The notes under the pieces: model-generated | Told to the model about the DNA's origin: nothing | What the model saw: the letters and a program-made list of their open reading frames with translations, nothing else | The model's database searches: none | Source: Heterobilharzia americana | Taxonomy: Eukaryota > Platyhelminthes > Trematoda > Strigeidida > Schistosomatidae | DNA: 64,000 bases | Reading direction: 5' to 3' | Assembly: GCA_944470555.2 (NCBI GenBank) | Contig: OX104130.1 | Location: 56,515,491 to 56,579,490 of the forward strand | In this document: positions 33,501 through 45,100 of the stretch, piece by piece | How the letters are laid out: every line of letters begins with the position of its first letter | Position numbering within the stretch: the stretch's first letter is position 1 | Program-made: the position numbers and the translations under genes

Positions 33501-35759
33501 ATAAGCACTGTACACTTTATAGGAAATTCATAGCTATTGAAATTGGAGTATATTAATATTCGTTTTTGCTTTTATATTTCCCCAGTTTCTTAGTTTCCCT
33601 GAATACCAAAACCTTCAGAAGTTTGCTGTCTACATTAATTTACCTGAAGAACCTGATACAACGTTAATTATCGAGAAGGCACTTTTGGATGGGAAGAGTG
33701 TATTTGTTCCGCAAGTTATGTTTAACGCTTCAGAAAACTATCCCTGTATGTACATGAGATCCCTTAAGTCTCTGAAAGAGATTGAACTTTGGAAGCCTAA
33801 TAAATGGGGAATCAAAGAACCCGATCCAATCCCGAATGAAGAGCTGTCAGATATCATTACAAGTCAAGGTAAATTACACATTACAATTAGTAATAATAGG
33901 TTTCTTGGTTAACAGTTATGTAAGTCAATATCATCATCTGCAGCGAAAATTTTACAGTTAAGATAAATTGTGCTTTTTTTAAAATGACAGCAGAACAAAT
34001 GTGTTCACGTACTGATTATATATGAATGGAACTTAATCACAGCCTAATAAGCAATCTCCATCCAATAGAGAGATGGTGATAACACAATAACTGTATTCTG
34101 ACACTTGTAGTTCCTTCAAAATCGACTTTTATCAGCATTTAGCGACATGAAGTATGGTTTAACCCGGTCCTCCAATAAATGATTTTGTAAGTCACCAAAT
34201 ACCTTTGACTCAAATATTTTCGAATCAATCTTGTCAGTTTTCAGTGTATATAACGTATGAGAAATATTGGTTCCGTAATTACTCTTCACACACTGCTTAT
34301 AGGTTCTGGTTGTTTTAGAGAACCATTATTAAGGTGATGATATTAAGATATTTGCTGTAATAACTTGGTAAATTTAGTTTATAACGGTCATCACATTAGT
34401 TCGGATGCAGGTTTTTATTTGTAGTAAAGGTGACAGGACTAAATGTGAAACTTACTGACAGTTCGATAATAAAGGATGTAGATATAACTTTCGGAAAATT
34501 ATAACACACGCCAACTAAGGTGGTCAGATCCTTACTGACTATTCTTAATAGTTCAGCAGTGCATATTTTGAGTCGATTAATTGAGTTGCTAGTTATGAAA
34601 TATGGTTTAAGTTACTACAAAGTAAGCAGTCACTGTAATAGCATTAGACTGACGATTATTGTGCGGAAAATAGCCGAAAAACTAGAAGTCTACTCAATAC
34701 TAAACTTATTCACTAGGAGCTTTGAAGAATCTCAATTTTTATTAAGTTTTAAAATGGTAGGATTTCTTTAAATCACTTCAATAAAACATGTTTTCTCCAG
34801 ATAAGGTCACCAGTGATGAAAATAACTATGCTATCTTTAATTAGAGCTCAACTTACTACTCTTTCCAAAAGCCTATTTTTTGTCATGTAGCCAGTAGGTC
34901 TTTGAGTGAGCTGCATAAAAGTTGTGTATATTGAACCCGTTTCTCAGGACTCCGAACACTTCCTCCAGCATATGAGTCAGTTACTATTATAAACCTTACC
35001 ACAGTAGGTGTGTCATAAATCTACTCACAATACCGCACAGCATACAAACAATTAGTTTCTTAACACTGCATTGTTTGTGCGTTACATGTCACTATGATAC
35101 CTCGCTGACTATGTTGATCCACCGGCTTCATAAACTAGTTATTAGAAGTGTAAATCTTACCCATTTCTATGTAACATATTTCAGCAGACTGTAAAAGTAT
35201 AAGTGAGTTACGGACTTATTCACATGTTAATTTGCACAATTATACTACGCCTTATTTCAAAGGTGGATCAGTGTTATAAAAACATTCTAATGTGGAGATG
35301 ATATCTATCTTAGGTTTTAAAACTCCCACTTTTGTAACTCCATGATGACTGGCAAAAAGAATTTCTCCACATCCTTTGCAATTTCTCTCCATTTCAGTTG
35401 AAGTCAAAATCTTTACTAATTTCAAGAGTGGACAACTAAGAGATTAGGATAATTACGGGGTTTCGATAAATCTGCCTTCGATATAACCTCTCCCATTTCT
35501 ATATGAATTTCGATTAATTCTTTTAACAGGCGGATTGGACTTACTTATTGTACCTGGATTGGCCTTTACAAGCACTGGTCATCGTCTTGGTCGCGGAGGA
35601 GGATATTACGACCGATATGTTGCATGGTATATGAAGCAGTGTCATTCAGGTGTCCTTCGCAGACCTTATTTAACTGCATTCGCTTTTTCTGAACAAATAG
35701 TAGACTATATTCCTTCAGAACCTCATGACATAAATATCGACCAGCTATTCGTCGCATAA
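27542..35759 (+). CDS. MTHFS: 5-formyltetrahydrofolate cyclo-ligase (MTHFS), three exons
   Basis: This enzyme converts 5-formyl-THF plus ATP to 5,10-methenyl-THF in the cytosol, returning stored folate to the one-carbon pool. Exons are 27542-27640 (33 codons, donor GTGCTT, phase 0), 33586-33868 (acceptor ttccccag, phase 1 end) and 35530-35759 (acceptor ttttaacag, TAA stop). The joined protein is 203 residues, equal to the human enzyme. Exon 1 holds the basic N-terminal helix (RCRMREVLKRM). Exon 2 has FLSFPEYQ and the KSVFVPQVMF strand. Exon 3 has GGLDLLIVPGLAF and the signature HRLGRGGGYYDRY, which forms the nucleotide/substrate-binding loop, then AFAFSEQIV and the C-terminus IDQLFVA. All motifs are intact and no stop interrupts the exons, so the gene is probably functional. 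Intron 1 (5.9 kb) is full of transposon relics. The exon 1 donor is slightly weak. Confidence 0.93.
27641..29439. other. First part of MTHFS intron 1, no recognised element
   Basis: AT-rich sequence without coding motifs. The 117-codon minus-strand ORF at 28914-29267 has no recognisable domain. Confidence 0.5.
29440..30261 (+). mobile_element. Penelope-like element fragment with intact GIY-YIG ORF
   Basis: The plus-strand translation starts in the RT C-terminus (YLTFLDVRLSQLEDGSVRRS, then RTPT and TGQYLNFQ after one stop; RRICTSDG-type remnant near 29640). From 29749 an uninterrupted 170-codon ORF holds a CVYQFTCVYVCGHTYIGRR block and QAMQLRVRRHVPKWL, the GIY-YIG core of Penelope-like elements, then SSSSIAKHVIGTGHKI and a TAA at 30259-30261. 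It belongs to another subfamily than the element at 0.2-2.3 kb. It is 5'-truncated and lies within MTHFS intron 1, in the same orientation as the gene. Confidence 0.82.
30830..30990 (+). mobile_element. RTE-type 3' terminal fragment
   Basis: A short remnant (LATRWLKRDVLTSYLHP and the following 3' sequence) parallels the RTE 3' ends at 13.2 and 22.9 kb. It directly abuts the foldback element. Confidence 0.45.
30998..32270. mobile_element. Non-autonomous foldback element with long terminal inverted repeats
   Basis: Left 30998-31235 and right 32025-32265 are inverted copies (about 200-220 bp each). Outer ends are cttctggtgggtatgtatgg on the left and the complement of cgtacccactaaaagctacc on the right. 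The inner part of each arm contains ctaagtttggataaggggtt. The left arm lacks about 25 bases (about 32216-32240 on the right). The roughly 790-bp interior has no transposase and no coding motif. It lies inside MTHFS intron 1. Confidence 0.7.
32271..32322 (-). ncRNA. Hammerhead ribozyme motif, core preserved
   Basis: Read on the minus strand: CTGACGA (32312-32306), a perfect 5-bp stem II GTGCT/AGCAC with loop AACA (32305-32292), GAAA (32291-32288), a short stem III, and cleavage triplet ATC. Stem I can form about five pairs between ACCTT and AGGGT. Stem III has one mismatch (C opposite A). This is the type I hammerhead layout of SM-alpha SINEs, with all core bases in place. Activity cannot be judged from sequence alone. 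Confidence 0.6.
32325..32425 (-). repeat. tRNA-derived SINE head (Pol III box A and box B)
   Basis: On the minus strand, GTACCTCAGTGGTAACG (near 32414-32398) resembles box A and AAGTTCGAATCTCAG (near 32368-32354) contains a perfect box B core GTTCGAATC. The spacing is shorter than in a tRNA but usual for degenerate SINE heads. The hammerhead at 32271-32322 follows in the same orientation, as in SM-alpha. Confidence 0.6.
32430..32485 (+). ncRNA. Second, oppositely oriented hammerhead-like motif
   Basis: On the plus strand, CTGAGGA (about 32437-32443) is followed by an imperfect stem II (GTACC...AGCAC), GAAA (about 32458-32461), stem III ACC/GGT and triplet GTC. The core boxes are intact, but stem II has two mismatches and stem I is not evident, so the ribozyme is probably inactive. 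It mirrors the minus-strand motif 110 bases away. Confidence 0.45.
32790..33270 (-). mobile_element. RTE-type 3' UTR fragment (diverged)
   Basis: This shares the layout of the 10206-10825 repeat (CATTCAAAGGAGCATTCACT near 32815, then CAAGCCACTGAGTTACATGC near 32915, and a terminal CCTCAGGATTACTAACGCGG near 33170) with many substitutions. It is an old copy of the same 3' end, within MTHFS intron 1. Confidence 0.6.
33285..33420 (+). mobile_element. RTE-type 3' tail fragment
   Basis: The segment with TTTTCTCTTGGTGTTGTGTG and the following ATTACGCAGTAATACGAG resembles the RTE 3' tail at 13370-13460 (ACGCAGTAATAGCAGG). It lies between another RTE relic and MTHFS exon 2. Confidence 0.5.
33869..35529. 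other. MTHFS intron 2
   Basis: Bounded by the donor at 33869 (GTAAAT) and the acceptor ending at 35529. It is AT-rich, and no transposon signature was recognised. Confidence 0.8.
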
Positions 35760-36525
35760 CTGTGCTCTCAAAGAGACATTTGATTTTATGTTCTTTATTT
35801 GATGTGTAATTATGACAGTTTACTTTCCAGAAAAGCCCTTTAATGCGAGGAGATAACACCATAGGGTACCAAAATATAATTTTACTGCACAATGTTGAAC
35901 TGTAAATTTAATCAGGTAATTTCGATAGAACACTGATTGCTATACTGAAATAGGTTACTATTGTATCCACTCATTTTCTAAGTAAAGGTTTACGATTCAA
36001 TCGATTTAAAAATTGCGCAATCATTCTTTTTATAATAATCCACAGTCGAGAGAAAACTTGAAAGTGAGCCGATTATTTATTTGAACTCTATGCCACAAAT
36101 TATTGATGTAGGAGCTGATATTATTGTACAACAGTACAAGTCATATTCATTCACACTTCGAAGTATGAGGCAACAAGAAGGAAGATAAAGAAATATTTAA
36201 AAAAATTGTAGTGAAAACTACATGAAGACATTCTACATTAGATCAGTCTGTTTGATGCAACATAGTGATACAGTGGTGTATCAAATAAAGTAATATAGTA
36301 CAAGAGTATACTTAACGTTAGTGCCCAAATGTTTTGGTGACATCGACATAGCGAGACACGTACGCGAACTATATTGTTTGAGTAAGATTTCTTTAGCTTT
36401 TACTTCAATTTTTCAGTCAACGATAACAAGCATGCAGCTTTTGTAGTTTAGAATAGTGAAAATAGTAGCAGTATAAATCATAAGAATACTAAGAGCAGTA
36501 TGCTAATAGAAAGTTAGACACAGTT
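35760..36525. other. MTHFS 3' flank
   Basis: Non-coding AT-rich sequence after the MTHFS stop. The first canonical AATAAA found downstream is at about 36284-36289, a possible distal poly(A) signal; nearer variant signals may be used instead. Confidence 0.35.
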
Positions 36526-36529
36526 ACAA

Positions 36530-38260
36530 CACCTCACGGTCGACAGAGTCAAATGCTGACCTAAGGGCAAGAAATGTGGCGTGACGGCTACCGGTCGGTG
36601 TTTCAGAACCCGTTGGAGGTGGGGTGAGTGAGAAAATGACCGATGCACTCTCGTATATATCTGAAACCTGTCTGGTGTTTTTTAGTTTGCTGTTTTCGGG
36701 CTCATTAGGTGTCGGGTAACTACGGGTTGTAAGATCTTGGACACCATATTCGTCCAGCTAATTCTCCTACAATTGTTACAGGGAAATTTCTTTCCCTTCT
36801 TATAGACTGGATGGACCAGTTAAGTAGACTAGTCTGACAGCACCATCTGCGATTCCTATACACTACGTAGTACCTCAGTCACCGTAAGAAGCCATTTCCT
36901 ACCGCCATGCTTGGAAACTTCAGGTGGCTAACTGTCGAGTCATGCTGCTTTGCACCGTCTCAGGTTCGTTACAGCTTTCTCAACTTCAAGGAGGGGCGGT
37001 GGGTCGACATCAAATATCCTATACAGGTTCAGTGTGGATGTTGGGCGACCGAAGCGATGGTGTGAGGCAGTTGAACTGTGCTTCAGCCCAACGTTGTAGC
37101 CTCCTGTCCTGCGAGGTTATCAGCGTCCCATCTTATTCGATGATGGTCTCACTGAACTTCGTCTGCTTCTTGTCGGTATCTTTAATAAGCCTAAGTAGTT
37201 TGGAAGTGTTACCCGATGTTGGTACCTTCTTCATCTCTCTTGCTTTCTCCACCTACCACTGCTTGCGGTCGACGCGAAGACTCTTCGTAAACTTACATTT
37301 GAGCTACTTTCGCTCTTCATTGTGGTCAGAGCTGGCTGAAATCAGCCTTCTGGCGTCAATCAACTTGGATGATGTGGAAATCCAATGACGTTTGCTAACC
37401 CTCAAGTGTATGTTGCCAACAGTTCTTACAGCTGTCTCTACAGCGGACTTGATATGTCGCCAGGTTTCCTCAGGATTAGCATTGCTGTCGTGTCCAGATA
37501 AATGCTTGGCTAACTCCTCTCTAAATGCGCACTTGGGGTCCTCATCTACCAAATCAGCCTCTCTGCCTGCTGTTTCCTGCACCCAGTAAGGCGCAGGAAT
37601 ACACGCACCCGTGCTTGCTCCCGTTCGGAGTGCAATCTGATACTCAAGAAAGGTTGGCAATCCCCCATCCATCCTCTTCAACAATGGGTTATAGCAGTGT
37701 AATCTGTGTCTATCGTTGGTTTGGTGTCGGAGGACGCCATGTGAGGCAGTGTCTCTGCTTATGCCTAAAGTTAGTGGTGGCCAGAAACAAGTGGTTGTTG
37801 GGACAAATTGCAACAGACGATTACCGTTGTCAGGTCGTTGGCATGGGACTCCGCAAATACTCCTAAGATGCCTTTCTGGTTGGCTCAGCTTCCCGTTATG
37901 ACTACATCTGCACGTTTTGCTTGGTGTAGCGAAATTCGCAACTTCTCATAGAATTCATCCTGTGCATCATCCGAACTGTAGTTGGTGGGTGCATGGACGG
38001 AGACTACGAATAGGCATCGCCTAGTCTCACGATCCTTCGTAGTCCTTACAGATCGATTCATTTGGACAGCACACAGACGGCTGTTTACTGGTATTCAGTC
38101 GAGAGGTGTACTTTCTAGCCTATAGCTTAGCGCTATGTAGGATAGGATCTGGGCCTCCGGATACTCTTAAGGTAAATTCTGAACGTTGACCCCAGTGGTC
38201 AGGTGAGGTCAGTTCAATAACCATGTTCGGATTCTGCTTACATCCATGGTGAAACTCGGT
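36530..38260 (-). mobile_element. RTE-type element, endonuclease to RT start, truncated at both ends
   Basis: The minus strand carries endonuclease pieces (from about 38240, with the segment equivalent to NSRLCAV near 38080). A 170-codon ORF follows (37813-37304), containing WRPP-equivalent DTASHGVLRHQTNDRHRLHC, then NPEETWRHIKSAVETAVRTV. The RT N-terminal region continues to about 36530, where similarity stops. It parallels 15310-17040 but is clearly more diverged (no long identical blocks except near 37750-38060), so it is an independent, older insertion. Stops separate the blocks. Confidence 0.78.
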
Positions 38261-38689
38261 AACTTGACCCTCACTCAACTCGAAACAATCCATCAGCTAG
38301 GAAGTGATAGAAAAAAAGACTAGCTGCTTAAAATGCTTTTTTCATGTTTCGCAATAGTCTGTGGGACAGCATCGCATCAGGTATATCCCCCATCACATTG
38401 TAGCTTTGTAAGTTTCTTTCGAACAGTTCTTATCTCAAATTTTCTACTCAACTTTTCCATGTCTTTTTTTCAAATCGCAAGGACAACTTATTCGATGTAT
38501 TCACTTTAAGGTTTATTCTAACTCCTTCTGTGACTTCTCATATGAACAGATTCCCCTTGCTCCGGTTGCCGAACACTTAATTAGGTTTCTCTCGTTCCAT
38601 ACAAATACGAAACCATGGGGGTGTATTGACAGGTGATAGAGCCCTGGGAGAACATAACGAAACCGACAGAAGAGCTGGGATAGGACGTT

Positions 38690-38990
38690 CAGACGTACAG
38701 AGTTAATGTAGGACCTCACATAGAAGCGCATCGGTTCAGGTCGCCATTATTAGCAGCACTGTGCAGACAAGCACATGGGAAAGTGGCATCAAACTAGACA
38801 AAAGTCTACGTGAGAGGAAGGAATTCAAAAATCAAAGTTAGTGAAAATGCTCAAAGGTTTGAATACATCTGGGTCATTACGACCGATTTTCAGACACGTC
38901 ACCAACTAATTGGTTTCTGTCGTCTCCACAACCCCAAACAGGAAGTCTGCATGTCTGTACACAACTGAAAGAATCGAAATGCACCCGATA
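38690..38990 (-). mobile_element. RTE-type 3' end (diverged)
   Basis: The sequence from GGACCTCACATAGAAGCGCA (about 38709) to ACCCCAAACAGGAAGTCTGC (about 38930) parallels the 3' terminal arm at 25130-25440 and that at 14190-14470. Only the 3' end of the element is present. Confidence 0.55.
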
Positions 38991-39059
38991 ACGAAGTGCA
39001 CGTTCGTGTAATAGGAAATGAATTACATTTGCCGCGTGAGGTGTAATGATACTACCTAG

Positions 39060-39150
39060 CAGCCCATACCTCGGTAGGTGTAACGGGGTTCCGATCCATG
39101 ATCTACGGGTTGAAAGTCAGCTACCTGAACCAATGAACCGCAACTCAGGT
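39060..39150 (-). repeat. tRNA-like SINE head relic
   Basis: On the minus strand GCGGTTCATTGGTTCAGG resembles a box A region, and GACTTTCAACCCGTAGATCA followed by GATCGGAACCCC resembles an anticodon/box B region of a tRNA-derived SINE. No hammerhead core was found downstream. Confidence 0.4.
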
Positions 39151-39239
39151 CAATAATCAGATATTTATGGACTGGTGCCGCGTCTTGGTCTGACCACTCT
39201 TAACCTTCTTCCAACCCATTATACCTTTTGGACTGGCTG

Positions 39240-39450
39240 AGCTTGTCTACTTGAGCGTTAGAGTTACCTCGTGTTATGACTATGCCTGGAAGCGTTGGTT
39301 AGTGTAGCAAAATTGACAACTCTTGATAGAATTCATCTGAAATGCAGTCGGTGGAAATTACGAATAGACAAAGGTAAATCTCACGATCTTCCCCATGTCT
39401 ATAAAAGCTATTCAGTCGGACATCATGCAGACGGCTGTCTAGTAGATACG
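39240..39450 (-). mobile_element. RTE-type endonuclease fragment
   Basis: On the minus strand the segment equivalent to the SRLCAVRLNRS...CLFVVS region of the RTE endonuclease is recognisable (SRLHDVRLNSFYRHGEDREI, then YLCLFVIS). It is about 200 bases long and heavily mutated. Confidence 0.5.
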
Positions 39451-40340
39451 TTTAGCAAATAAATACTATGGCGACTGAAGCCAGAAATGAAGAGATGAGT
39501 GCCGTTAGCACTGAACTAGCATATTGAAATCTGAAGGAATTCGGACGTTTAAACACTTTCACTTACTTTTTAGTCCTTTGGAACTTACGAGGTTAGCGAG
39601 GATATTAAAGTTATTGCGAAACACAACTCAAATACTGTCCAATTCATACTACACCACTCAGTCGTCTTGAGTAGTTCATGCTGAGTTTGATATCAAAGTT
39701 AGACTTGTGCATTGATTACCGAGTAATATATTAATAGCAGCAATTCGGGATTTCAGAAAACTTAAGAATGTGAATAGTTTTGGGGATATATGATGGCTGC
39801 CGGTCAACAGGGAAGTCATACATTGATGGCAGATTACTCAACAGTCAAAAAGATATTCAGCTAAACTGCAGAGCAAGGATGAGAAGTGATGGAACTCTAT
39901 CTACCAAAAAACTGCATAGAAAGTTTTTATGAAGGCTTTCATGTATATCTTACATAATGTGCGCAAATAGCAATTACAAAGCTTGTTTATACAGAGTTTG
40001 ACGTACAGATCAAAGTTAAACAGCTCAAAGGATTAGGCCAAACTGGGATATACGTGGAGTAAGCCTCAGGCTGTCTAGTTTTAAATCAGAATGAATCGTT
40101 GTTTGCTAAGAACTTACTAAGCAACTAAAGTTAACTGCAAACGACTCAATGGCTTGGTTTTCTCCTGCTTAAAGTACTTTATATTATCGGTGTAAAATAC
40201 CAGAATTATGCAGAGTTCTATTATTTTTATTGTTTAAAAAAATTCACAGCATTTCACAAGCCAAATATCCACTTAGTTTTCTGAAAACATGTAACCTACT
40301 ATAAATTGTGAGGAATGTATGCGAAACGAACTTGACTTAC

Positions 40341-40461
40341 CTATAAAGATAGCAGCGACAGAAAATGCAAAACTTCCCAATTCTTTGCGAAAGTGTTGCA
40401 TCGCCATACGCTCCATCTCTACTGCTGACATCCTGCTATAATCTTGAGGCAGCTGTATCAT
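40341..40461 (-). CDS. Possible first coding exon of an unknown membrane protein
   Basis: Minus-strand ATG at 40461 opens a frame with MIQLPQDYSRMSAVEMERMA, then a basic MQHFRKELG and a hydrophobic SFAFSVAAIFIG. It reaches a strong donor, ATAG|GTAAGT, at 40341. The N-terminal polar helix followed by a transmembrane-like segment and the good donor suggest a real 5' exon ending in phase 1. The family was not recognised, and no matching downstream exon was identified between 39.4 and 40.3 kb. It could also be chance. Confidence 0.33.
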
Positions 40462-41945
40462 ACTAAGATGTAGAATGTCGGTAGCCGGATGCGAATCCCA
40501 CCTGCAAACCCCAATTTCAAATTTCGCGCGAATGAGATAAAGCGTTAATTGGCGTTATTCTGATTTACCACTTCTATATGGCCCTCAGAAAAGTCGAGGC
40601 GCTAGTTTCCAACCTTACTACCCTATTGGATTAGTTCTCGCGCCATTGAGACGTATGTGCGTAACAGTCAGCATTGGCATAAGAGGAAAATGTCTTTCAA
40701 ATCGATTGTTATATCAGTAAGCCTTGCAGCTGAATTCAGACAACTCGTGAGAAACAGAAGCTTGAGAACATGGCAGGAGTGTGAAGCGTGAATCAAACGA
40801 TTCCAGGAGTTTAACTGTTTACTTAATGAACGCGTCATTAAATGCTGAAGAAAAATAACAGCTTGCACAGAATCTGTCATTTTCTCATAAACAGAGGAGA
40901 ACAATAACGTCGACTCGGAATACAATTACGATAGTACTTGTATTCCAAGTATACTGTTTTCCTTGTCAGGTTGGTCGGTACAGTGTAACTCACCCAGAAC
41001 ACTTAGTGGTTGTGGAGAATGTGTTGCTTAAATGTTTCCCTCTATAGTTGGGCTTTTGGGAGATACAGGAATGCCCCATAGAACTATATCGCTGGAAGGC
41101 CAGTGAAGGAAATCGCGGTTCGCACCACTACATGCAGTCTGATGTAAGTACAAAATTCTAATACCTGTAACTGCAGACGGGCAACATAATTTCTGGTTGG
41201 CAGAATCCTCCAACGAAATAAGCAGTATGTTATGTTTACTAAACTATGCTGACTCATGAAAGTATGCGAGCAGTTGAATCCGCGGAGGCCTCTCAAGCAG
41301 GACATAAGTACTACGTGGTTGATGAATGACTGCAAATGCCACTGCTACACCAGTACAGTAATGCTAATGACTCGCCGTCGTGCGATTTATGTGCACAGAT
41401 TTCTGCCTTTTGATTTCGGCCGGCCCCATTCGGACAACTGGTAAGCATGCGCCCAAGGATGTTGGACCCGCTGGTGATTTTCTGAGAAGGGTCAGAAAAA
41501 CAACAATCTGTCAAAGGCAGTTCATGACGGTTTTCCGGCTTTATATGTCATGCCTAATTGAAAACATGGAATGTAGTTGGACCGGGGGTCAAAGTCTGCT
41601 GTGACATAAACATGTCATTTTTGTATTGTGTAGAAGCAGAAATCACCCTGCAAAGATATTCATGATCTTTCGCGTCATGAAACGATGAGGCTTACTCCGT
41701 GTCGTGAACATCTATTTAACGCATAACATTAATATACGTAGTTATATTTCTCCCAGCAACAGTTTTCATGCTTCTTGGGTTACTTTTTACTTAGAACAGC
41801 TTCATTTCAAGCACGCACGAATACTTTAGTATCCGGTCCTTATTATCTGTTTTCTGCTTCCAGCTACGGATGCCACCTACAACTAATGCAGGCCAAAAGA
41901 CGCTTTGCTATGCACAACTTTTTACTCTTAGCATACTCACATAAA

Positions 41946-42002
41946 ATGAATGGCCTTCATTTATTGTCACTGCTGGCTTTTACTCTGTGTTGCGCCGCCG
42001 AA
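41946..42002 (+). CDS. Possible signal-peptide exon of a secreted protein
   Basis: ATG at 41946 encodes MNGLHLLSLLAFTLCCAAE, a near-ideal signal peptide (short n-region, leucine-rich core, small residues before the presumed cleavage site). It ends exactly at GAA before a consensus GTAAGA donor (phase 0). Secreted schistosome proteins, including micro-exon gene products, often begin with such an exon. Following exons were not identified, so this may be fortuitous. The surrounding 127-codon ORF (41775-42158) has no domain. Confidence 0.3.
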
Positions 42003-42169
42003 GTAAGATCACATCGAAATGTGCTTTGCGTAGCATTCGCGCGATATGTACCAGTATATAGGCGGTGCTGTTATCGACCTTTGCAGTCACCTCTCGCCTC
42101 CCGATTATTTGAAGAAACATGGTTGGGAGCAACGAACTTTGCTAGGTCAACCAGTTGATAAATCTGTGC

Positions 42170-45100
42170 CTCAGGTTATACACCAGTGAATGCATTTGCA
42201 ACATTTCGGCTACTAGTCATCTCATTCACCACTATTCTCAGCCCCAAAGTGGCGTTTATTGGTACTCTCAGCGACGCAAAGTGGTTGGTGCAATACAATC
42301 GGAAAAGGCATTACTCGGTGGAAATATCCTAGTCAACATTTCCACCGGGCCAAATGTGGCAAGGCTGGGTCACCCACGTTAGAAGCCGTCAGACCGAATA
42401 TGAGGTCTGGTGTGGGGTTTCACCATACTCCTCGCCAACCCTGACACTTCAGGTGACATAAGTCACAAAATCAGTTGGGGTATGTGGGATATAAAGCGTT
42501 GGGCGTAGACAGGGCTGAAAACGTATATAGCTTAAGTGAATTTCTGGTGTCTGTGGATGGCGTTTGAAACTAGATACAAATTCTAGGACAAACACAGGAA
42601 ACTTCGGACCCGTATTGTACGGCGTCATGCAGCATATAGTGATCGGTTAGGCTCATGTTGCTGAAAGTAGAGTTATTTGAGCAAACCAAGTTAAAGATGT
42701 AGCTGAATTCAGCAGCCTGTCGCGTCCCAACCTGTGATGTGCAAGGTTTCGTTATGAAACCATCCACCTTGCCTTCAGGGTTGGCGTCTCATATGAGGTC
42801 AGCCTCGTTTCGCTTCACTACGAGGCGAGCAATAAAATGTGGACTGTAGCATCAAAGAAAAGAAACTTTGGTGGAGGTGCAAGGATAGTTGCACCAAAAT
42901 TAGCAGTTTGTCAATGATAAACCAAGTCGGCACAGTGGTCGGTGACTTTTAAATGTGCTGTCGTAGTTCGAAGGAGGGGACTCAGTTCAGGGGAATTAGG
43001 ACTGGTAATATGTCGGTGATAAAAGTTACTGGTTGGCTGGTGGTAGTCAGCCGTGATATGTAACCTCATCCTGAGCGGGTACAGTCGTGACCTAGGGGGC
43101 CGTTTTTGTGCCACGGGCACATGACAAACAAAAAGTATGGAACAGCACCAAAACTACTCCTAACCCAAACAGTAGACCATGTTAATTGACACGTCCTGGT
43201 GATAAACTAAGAAATAAGGAATGACTGAACGCCATGCATATCCTTCTGAGTACGAGGAAGATTTAGGCATGAAGGGGTGAGATAGTGGGAGTCAGCGTGT
43301 AAATCATGAGAATTCGATGTGCGAAAGCTGGCGGGGAATTCCAGGAACATGCTGTTCCCAGCACTAAAACTAAGCGTATTTTATCGTCTTCTAAAGCTTG
43401 GTTGCTGTGCTATCCACCAGATATTGTACGTATATATCTCCTTCCATGATGATACAGGTCATAAAATGGAGAGGAAGCTGACACACACTCGGAGTATTCA
43501 CTGTCCCAAACTAAGAACAGCTTAGTTTAAAAAGCAATACTCTAAAAATATTTCGCTTATATCACTTCTTAAGTTACAATAAGTTTCACCACCTTAGGGA
43601 CACTAGGGACTTATACAGCCACTTATGAGTGCTTCTGTTTTAGGGCATCTAACTATAAACAAGCTGTGGATATCATCTGGACTGAAAAGCATGTTAACAA
43701 GGAGCTTAAACTGCGACACTGGATTGCTGTCACGTAAGAATACTGAAAGCCTATCCCAGGACGAGCGGTGGTGGGTAGTGGAGGAGCTACATCTGCTCTG
43801 TCCAGCGCACCTGTCTATCTCCAACGTCGCTGTGATTTCTGGGGTCATATCGGGTGCACAGCGCTAAGCGGGTGGGAAGGAATAGCATGATAGGCCATGC
43901 AACCTTTCGGGAGAACTTAGTTGCTCTGTAGACTTCGTTTCCACAGTGGTTTAACAGACAACATGATGCACCCATCTATGTAACCTACATTGCCTAGGCC
44001 ACTGAACAACCGTCTGGTAAAACAGTAGCATGCACTGTTGAGTGACAAAGAAAATAACTTTAGGAGCCAGATTTTAACAGTTTGTTCAGGATCACCATGT
44101 ACTCGACCGTTACCAATAACACGTACGCGCATGGAGCGAAGTAAGATGCAGAATATATAATTCAGTTGGTGTCCACCTAACGATTATCCCAACTTTTAAT
44201 GTTTTAACAGTAAGCGCCTTCCTCTACAGCCTATGCTTTAGAGCAAATTCTGTACAGTTTCAAATGTTTAGCGATGAAAGGTGTAGATACGTGACAAGAA
44301 AGAGTCAAATTATTCGCAAATCAGCCTTCTATAATGGAATCATTGATTCAACAAGGGCAGGTATAGCCGATGCAACAGCCATTGGTAACACACACCTAGC
44401 GCCAAAGGTTTCCGAGAGGTTTCCTTTTTTTAACACGAGAATAGAACATTTATTTGATCATTTATTAACCCATGACAGGTCTCTTCTTCTGAAGAGGAAC
44501 TAAAGGCTACGGAAGAGTGAAATAGGGGGTAGGTGCTGCTGTTAGACAATGAAGACAAGCGAAGAACTTGAAGAGTACAACTTGATTCTGGGGGTTACAC
44601 ACAAATAATTGACTTCCTTCGGAAACTTCTAGACTGAAGACCAGGCGTTAGTGTCCGATAGACCCAGTGTTGAGGATGATGGCCGGGGGTGATAGAGAGT
44701 GCGTATACGAGTAATGACAATAATAATAACAGTACTCATCCCCGAATTTACAGGTGTGTATCACTTTTACAGAAATTGTTATAACATTTAGTGCCAAGAA
44801 GCCGTTGGTACTGTCGTTCACCAATTCTTCTTAACCCCAGGTAATGGCAATTCCTAGGCCAAGAGAAAGGTTCCACATGTAAATAATTCACGTCAAGTTG
44901 CATGTCAAATTTTCATCCATTCACCAGAAGGAAAACGTGTTGTATGTCGGTGAGTGAGGCGTGGCAGCGGAATGAGCATGTACAAACTTACAAAGCTGAT
45001 AAGTGAACGTGTTGTCCTCGCGTGAACCAAACGAAACCAGGACCTGCATGTAATTCTTGCATGCCTTGCCTCGAGGAAAACAAACCTGAAGCTAATACTT

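Noticed and set aside
41775..42158. 127-codon plus-strand ORF taken as a whole
   Set aside because: The protein has no recognisable domain. Only the internal signal-peptide exon with its donor was kept as a tentative call.
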